A stretch of 8,478 bases of DNA from RFTU01 sp049423145 (lineage in GTDB: Bacteria > Pseudomonadota > Gammaproteobacteria > Burkholderiales > Burkholderiaceae_C). This document shows positions 6,220 through 8,478 of this stretch, in pieces. The position numbers and the translations under genes are program-made. The notes under the pieces are model-generated. The model saw only the letters and a program-made list of their open reading frames with translations, searched no databases and had not been told where the DNA came from. The stretch covers positions 1 to 8,478 of the forward strand of contig JBMSQF010000082.1 in the NCBI GenBank assembly GCA_049423145.1. The letters are read 5' to 3'. The stretch's first letter is position 1, and each line of letters begins with the position of its first letter.

Positions 6220-7188
6220 ATGCATGCCGCTGCTCGACTGTTGCCGCTGTTCTTCGCCGTGACGCCCACATTGGGCGTGCTCTGGGACGAGCCGGGCCTT
6301 ACCGGTGTCGTCGGGCTGCTGGTGCCGCTGCTGGAGTGGACCTGGGGACGCCAGGCCGCCGTCTCGCAAACGCGCTGGGGTCTGCAGTTTCCGCGGCTGG
6401 TGATGCTGGTGGTGGTGGTTCAGGCCATCGTGCTGCTGTGGTGGCTGCCCATGGCGGATCGTCCGGCCTGGTACGGGCTGGCCTTGGGGGCGGCCAGCGG
6501 CGGCGTGGCTGGCGGGGTGGGCATCGTCCTCGCGCACGAACTGGGGCACCGGCGCAGCGCGTGGGACCGCGGCCTTGCAAGGGCCCTGCTGTGCCTGCTG
6601 GGCTGGGGCCACTACCTGATCGAGCACAACCAAGGCCATCACCGGAACGCCGCCCTGTGGCACGACCCGGCCAGCGCCCGTCAAGAGGAGTCGCTGTGGG
6701 CCTTCTTGCCGCGCTACTGGACGGGGGTTTGGATCGGTGCAGTGGCGTGTTCGCGGCGGCAGCGGGGCCCGCTCAACGAAGCCTGGGCGCTGGCCCTGGG
6801 AACCGTGATGTTGTGGGCCGCCGCTTGGGCATGGGCGGGTTGGGCGGGGCTGCTGTTCTGTCTGGCGCAAGCGGCCATGGCGCAACTGCTGGTGGCGGCC
6901 GTGGACTACGTCGAGCACTGGGGTCTGCAGCGCAACATCGGCCCGAATGGGCGCCCCGAGCGCGTGGGTCCGTCCCACGTGTGGGACTGCCGCAACACGG
7001 TCTCCGACCTGATGCTGTTCAACCTGCCTCGCCATGCGCACCACCACACCCAGCCCTGGCATCGGGCGGACGAGCTCCAGCACACGCCGCAATCCCCGCA
7101 GATGCCCACGGGCTACGCGGGCATGGTTCTGTTGGCGCTGTTTCCGCCGCTGTTTCGGCGCGTGATGGTGCCCCGACTCCCGGCCTAA
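6220..7188 (+). CDS. Short AlkB-type membrane di-iron hydroxylase (alkane 1-monooxygenase-like)
   Basis: Integral-membrane non-heme di-iron enzyme of the fatty acid desaturase/hydroxylase superfamily, expected to oxygenate a hydrophobic compound in the inner membrane with electrons from a rubredoxin or ferredoxin not encoded here. The AlkB histidine motifs are present: HELGHRR (106-112), EHNQGHH (135-141), DYVEHWGLQR (229-238, equivalent to the NYxEHYG signature) and RHAHHH (271-276). Spacing of the first two matches Pseudomonas AlkB (30 residues between first histidines). Hydrophobic spans at about 26-40, 58-77, 85-105, 117-134, 190-228 and 300-312 fit a multi-span protein. At 322 residues it is well below the ~400 of AlkB; most of the difference is a missing N-terminal ~30 residues and a C-terminal tail of only 46 after the third box. 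The ATG at 6220 has AGGA nine bases upstream. It is the only plus-strand gene here, divergent from the receptor and convergent with the SDR. Substrate unknown; an alkane or other hydrophobic compound is possible. Confidence 0.85.
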   Translation: MHAAARLLPLFFAVTPTLGVLWDEPGLTGVVGLLVPLLEWTWGRQAAVSQTRWGLQFPRLVMLVVVVQAIVLLWWLPMADRPAWYGLALGAASGGVAGGVGIVLAHELGHRRSAWDRGLARALLCLLGWGHYLIEHNQGHHRNAALWHDPASARQEESLWAFLPRYWTGVWIGAVACSRRQRGPLNEAWALALGTVMLWAAAWAWAGWAGLLFCLAQAAMAQLLVAAVDYVEHWGLQRNIGPNGRPERVGPSHVWDCRNTVSDLMLFNLPRHAHHHTQPWHRADELQHTPQSPQMPTGYAGMVLLALFPPLFRRVMVPRLPA

Positions 7189-7937
7189 ACCGTCCGACCC
7201 CCATCGACCGGGAACTCCACCCCGGTGATGAAGGCCGCCTCGTCGCTGGCCAGAAAGAGTGCAGCGCGGGCCACGTCGCCCGGCTCGCTCATGCGCCCCA
7301 GCGGTATGGTGGCGATGAACTTCGCACGGTTCTCCGGTGTGTCGGGCACACCCATGAAGGACTCCAACAGCGCCGTGTTGCCGATCACCGGCGCGATGCA
7401 GTTCACCCGGATTTTCATCGGAGCCAGCTCCACCGCCATCGACTTGCTCAGCAGGTTGACCGCGCCCTTGGACCCGTTGTACCAGGTCAGCCCCGGCCGC
7501 GGGCGGATTCCTGCGGTGGAGCCGATGTTGAGGATCACCCCGCCGCCGTCCTGGCGCATGCGCGGCACCACGGCCTGCGTCATGTGGAAGATGCTCTTCA
7601 CGTTGATGTCGTAGACCCGGTCGAATTCGTCTTCGGTGACCTCAAGCAAGGGCTTGTTGCGGTGCGTCCAGCCCGCGTTGTTGACCACGATGTCCAATCG
7701 TCCAAAGGCGCTGAGCGTCAGGGCGACGGCCGCATCGATGTCAGCGCGGCAGGTGACGTCACATCGAACCGCGCGCGCCTGATCGCCTATCGCACCGGCC
7801 CCTTCACGGGCGCCGGCCTCGTTGATGTCCGCGATCACCACCTTCGCGCCCTCGGACGCGTACAAGCGCGCGATTTCAGCGCCAAACCCACTGGCCGCGC
7901 CGGTGATGATCGCCGTCTTGCCGCTCAATCGTTTCAT
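7185..7937 (-). CDS. Short-chain dehydrogenase/reductase (SDR, FabG-like)
   Basis: NAD(P)-dependent oxidoreductase of the classical SDR family, 250 residues, the normal length. Seen in order: the cofactor motif TGAASGFG (12-19), Asp37 at the end of the second strand (favouring NAD(H) over NADP(H)), Asp60 in CDVT, NNAG (86-89), Asn112, and the catalytic Ser140, Tyr153 and Lys157 in the YNGSK context. The C-terminus PVDGGRTV is typical of FabG-like members. Such enzymes oxidise secondary alcohols or reduce ketones, often beta-hydroxyacyl or hydroxyacid substrates; the exact one cannot be read here. The start is firm: AGGAGG lies five bases before the ATG at 7937. It follows the CoA-transferase by 41 bp and is probably in one operon with it, suggesting redox work on the same acyl-CoA pathway. 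Its TAG stop overlaps the stop codon of the convergent AlkB-like gene. Confidence 0.93.
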   Translation of the reverse strand: MKRLSGKTAIITGAASGFGAEIARLYASEGAKVVIADINEAGAREGAGAIGDQARAVRCDVTCRADIDAAVALTLSAFGRLDIVVNNAGWTHRNKPLLEVTEDEFDRVYDINVKSIFHMTQAVVPRMRQDGGGVILNIGSTAGIRPRPGLTWYNGSKGAVNLLSKSMAVELAPMKIRVNCIAPVIGNTALLESFMGVPDTPENRAKFIATIPLGRMSEPGDVARAALFLASDEAAFITGVEFPVDGGRTV

Positions 7938-7940
7938 ATC

Positions 7941-7948
7941 GTCCTCCT
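7941..7948 (-). promoter_or_regulatory. Strong ribosome binding site of the SDR gene
   Basis: AGGAGGAC on the minus strand, with AGGAGG ending five bases before the ATG at 7937, is a near-perfect Shine-Dalgarno sequence and clearly the best in the window. It fixes the SDR start and suggests efficient translation independent of the CoA-transferase upstream. Confidence 0.8.
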
Positions 7949-7978
7949 GCCTCTCTTCGTCATGCCCGGCTGCGGTGC

Positions 7979-8478
7979 TCAGCGACCGGTGACGGCAGCG
8001 GCTCTCGCACGGACTGCAAACTCTTCGCGCAGATCGTCACCGTGCTCATTGAGTCCCGGCACCGGCCGGTACTGCGTGGAATCCCATTCGGTGACCCAGG
8101 GCAGCGCAGGGACTTCCAGCGAGCGCGAACCCACGGGCATGCGCCGCGTACGCAACTGGGGATGCTCAATCAGGTCGTGCACGCTGTTCACGCTGCCATA
8201 CGCCGTCTGCGCGGCCGTCAGGCGGTCGATGACCGCAGCGCTGGAGAGCTCACCGAACACCGCGGCCACACGCCCGTCCACCCAGGTGCGGTTGGCCATG
8301 CGTGCGTTGTTGCTGCAGCTGCGCGCATCGGTGATCATCGACGGGTCGTGCATCACCTCGCGACAGAAGTCAGCCCATTCGCGCTCGTTCTGAATCGAGA
8401 TCAGGATGTCGCGGCCGTCGGCACAGGTGAAGGCGCCATAGGGGGCGATGGTGGGATGCTTGAGGCCCACGCGCTCGG
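7979..8478 (-). CDS. CaiB/BaiF (class III) CoA-transferase, C-terminal part
   Basis: Transfers CoA between carboxylic acids through enzyme-bound anhydride and thioester intermediates. The gene is cut by the right edge: the reading frame stays open to 8478, so about 165 C-terminal residues of a usual ~400 are seen. A GTG at 8470 is internal, not the start. The fragment begins at ERVGLKHPTIAPYGAF, followed by DILISIQNEREWADFC, the NNARMANR segment, GSVNSVHDLIEHPQLRTRRM and a short tail. These are standard for the second domain of CaiB/BaiF proteins and recall the branch that includes itaconate, citramalate and mesaconate CoA-transferases. The catalytic aspartate lies in the missing N-terminal part and cannot be checked. 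The SDR follows after 41 bp. Family is certain; the acid pair is not. Confidence 0.9.
   Translation of the reverse strand, partial: ERVGLKHPTIAPYGAFTCADGRDILISIQNEREWADFCREVMHDPSMITDARSCSNNARMANRTWVDGRVAAVFGELSSAAVIDRLTAAQTAYGSVNSVHDLIEHPQLRTRRMPVGSRSLEVPALPWVTEWDSTQYRPVPGLNEHGDDLREEFAVRARAAAVTGR

Noticed and set aside
6102..8393. 763-codon open frame on the plus strand
   Set aside because: It overlaps the AlkB-like gene in another frame and then runs antisense to the SDR and CoA-transferase, all of which have clear family motifs. Its translation is rich in Ala, Arg, Gly and Pro with no recognisable domain. Long spurious frames are expected at this GC content.
1..8478. CRISPR arrays, tRNA/rRNA genes, insertion-sequence ends, phage or toxin-antitoxin genes
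   Set aside because: I looked for regularly spaced repeats, terminal inverted repeats, transposase or integrase motifs and cloverleaf-like stretches on both strands and saw none.

Overview
The window is GC-rich, almost fully coding chromosomal DNA. It most likely comes from a betaproteobacterium of the order Burkholderiales (Comamonadaceae or a neighbouring family). Three things suggest this: a TctC/Bug-type periplasmic binding protein, a family greatly expanded in that order; the mix of carboxylate and aromatic catabolic genes; and the codon bias toward G/C in third position. I see no rRNA, tRNA, CRISPR array, insertion sequence or prophage gene. The only AT-rich patch is the gap at 642-828.

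Layout. Six of the seven genes lie on the minus strand, so their order of transcription runs from high to low coordinates. At the right edge are the C-terminal part of a class III (CaiB/BaiF) CoA-transferase (7979-8478, cut by the window) and, 41 bp behind it, a short-chain dehydrogenase/reductase with a strong ribosome binding site (7185-7937). The SDR runs tail to tail into the only plus-strand gene, a short AlkB-type integral-membrane di-iron hydroxylase (6220-7188); their stop codons overlap by 4 bp. That gene is head to head with a TonB-dependent outer-membrane receptor (3882-6200, probable TTG start), leaving only 19 bp between start codons. Thirteen bp behind the receptor comes kynureninase (2504-3868). 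After a 142-bp gap with a good -35 box and an RNA leader that can fold in alternative ways comes an AMP-forming acyl-CoA synthetase resembling the AAE3/Pcs60 oxalate-CoA ligases (829-2361). After another 187 bp, AT-rich and carrying two adjacent palindromes, comes the N-terminal 213 residues of a tripartite tricarboxylate transporter substrate-binding protein (1-641, cut by the window).

How the genes may work together (inference). Binding protein, CoA ligase, CoA-transferase and SDR are the usual parts of carboxylate or CoA-thioester catabolism: capture in the periplasm, activation to a CoA ester, CoA transfer and redox steps. The receptor and kynureninase look like a two-gene transcription unit, which would link outer-membrane uptake to cleavage of kynurenine or a similar 2-amino-4-oxo acid. 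The AlkB-like enzyme could hydroxylate a hydrophobic compound. No regulator gene is visible. Nothing here amounts to a demonstrated new system; the points most worth a second look are the ligase leader RNA, the palindrome pair before the binding-protein gene, the receptor/kynureninase pairing, and the compact AlkB variant.
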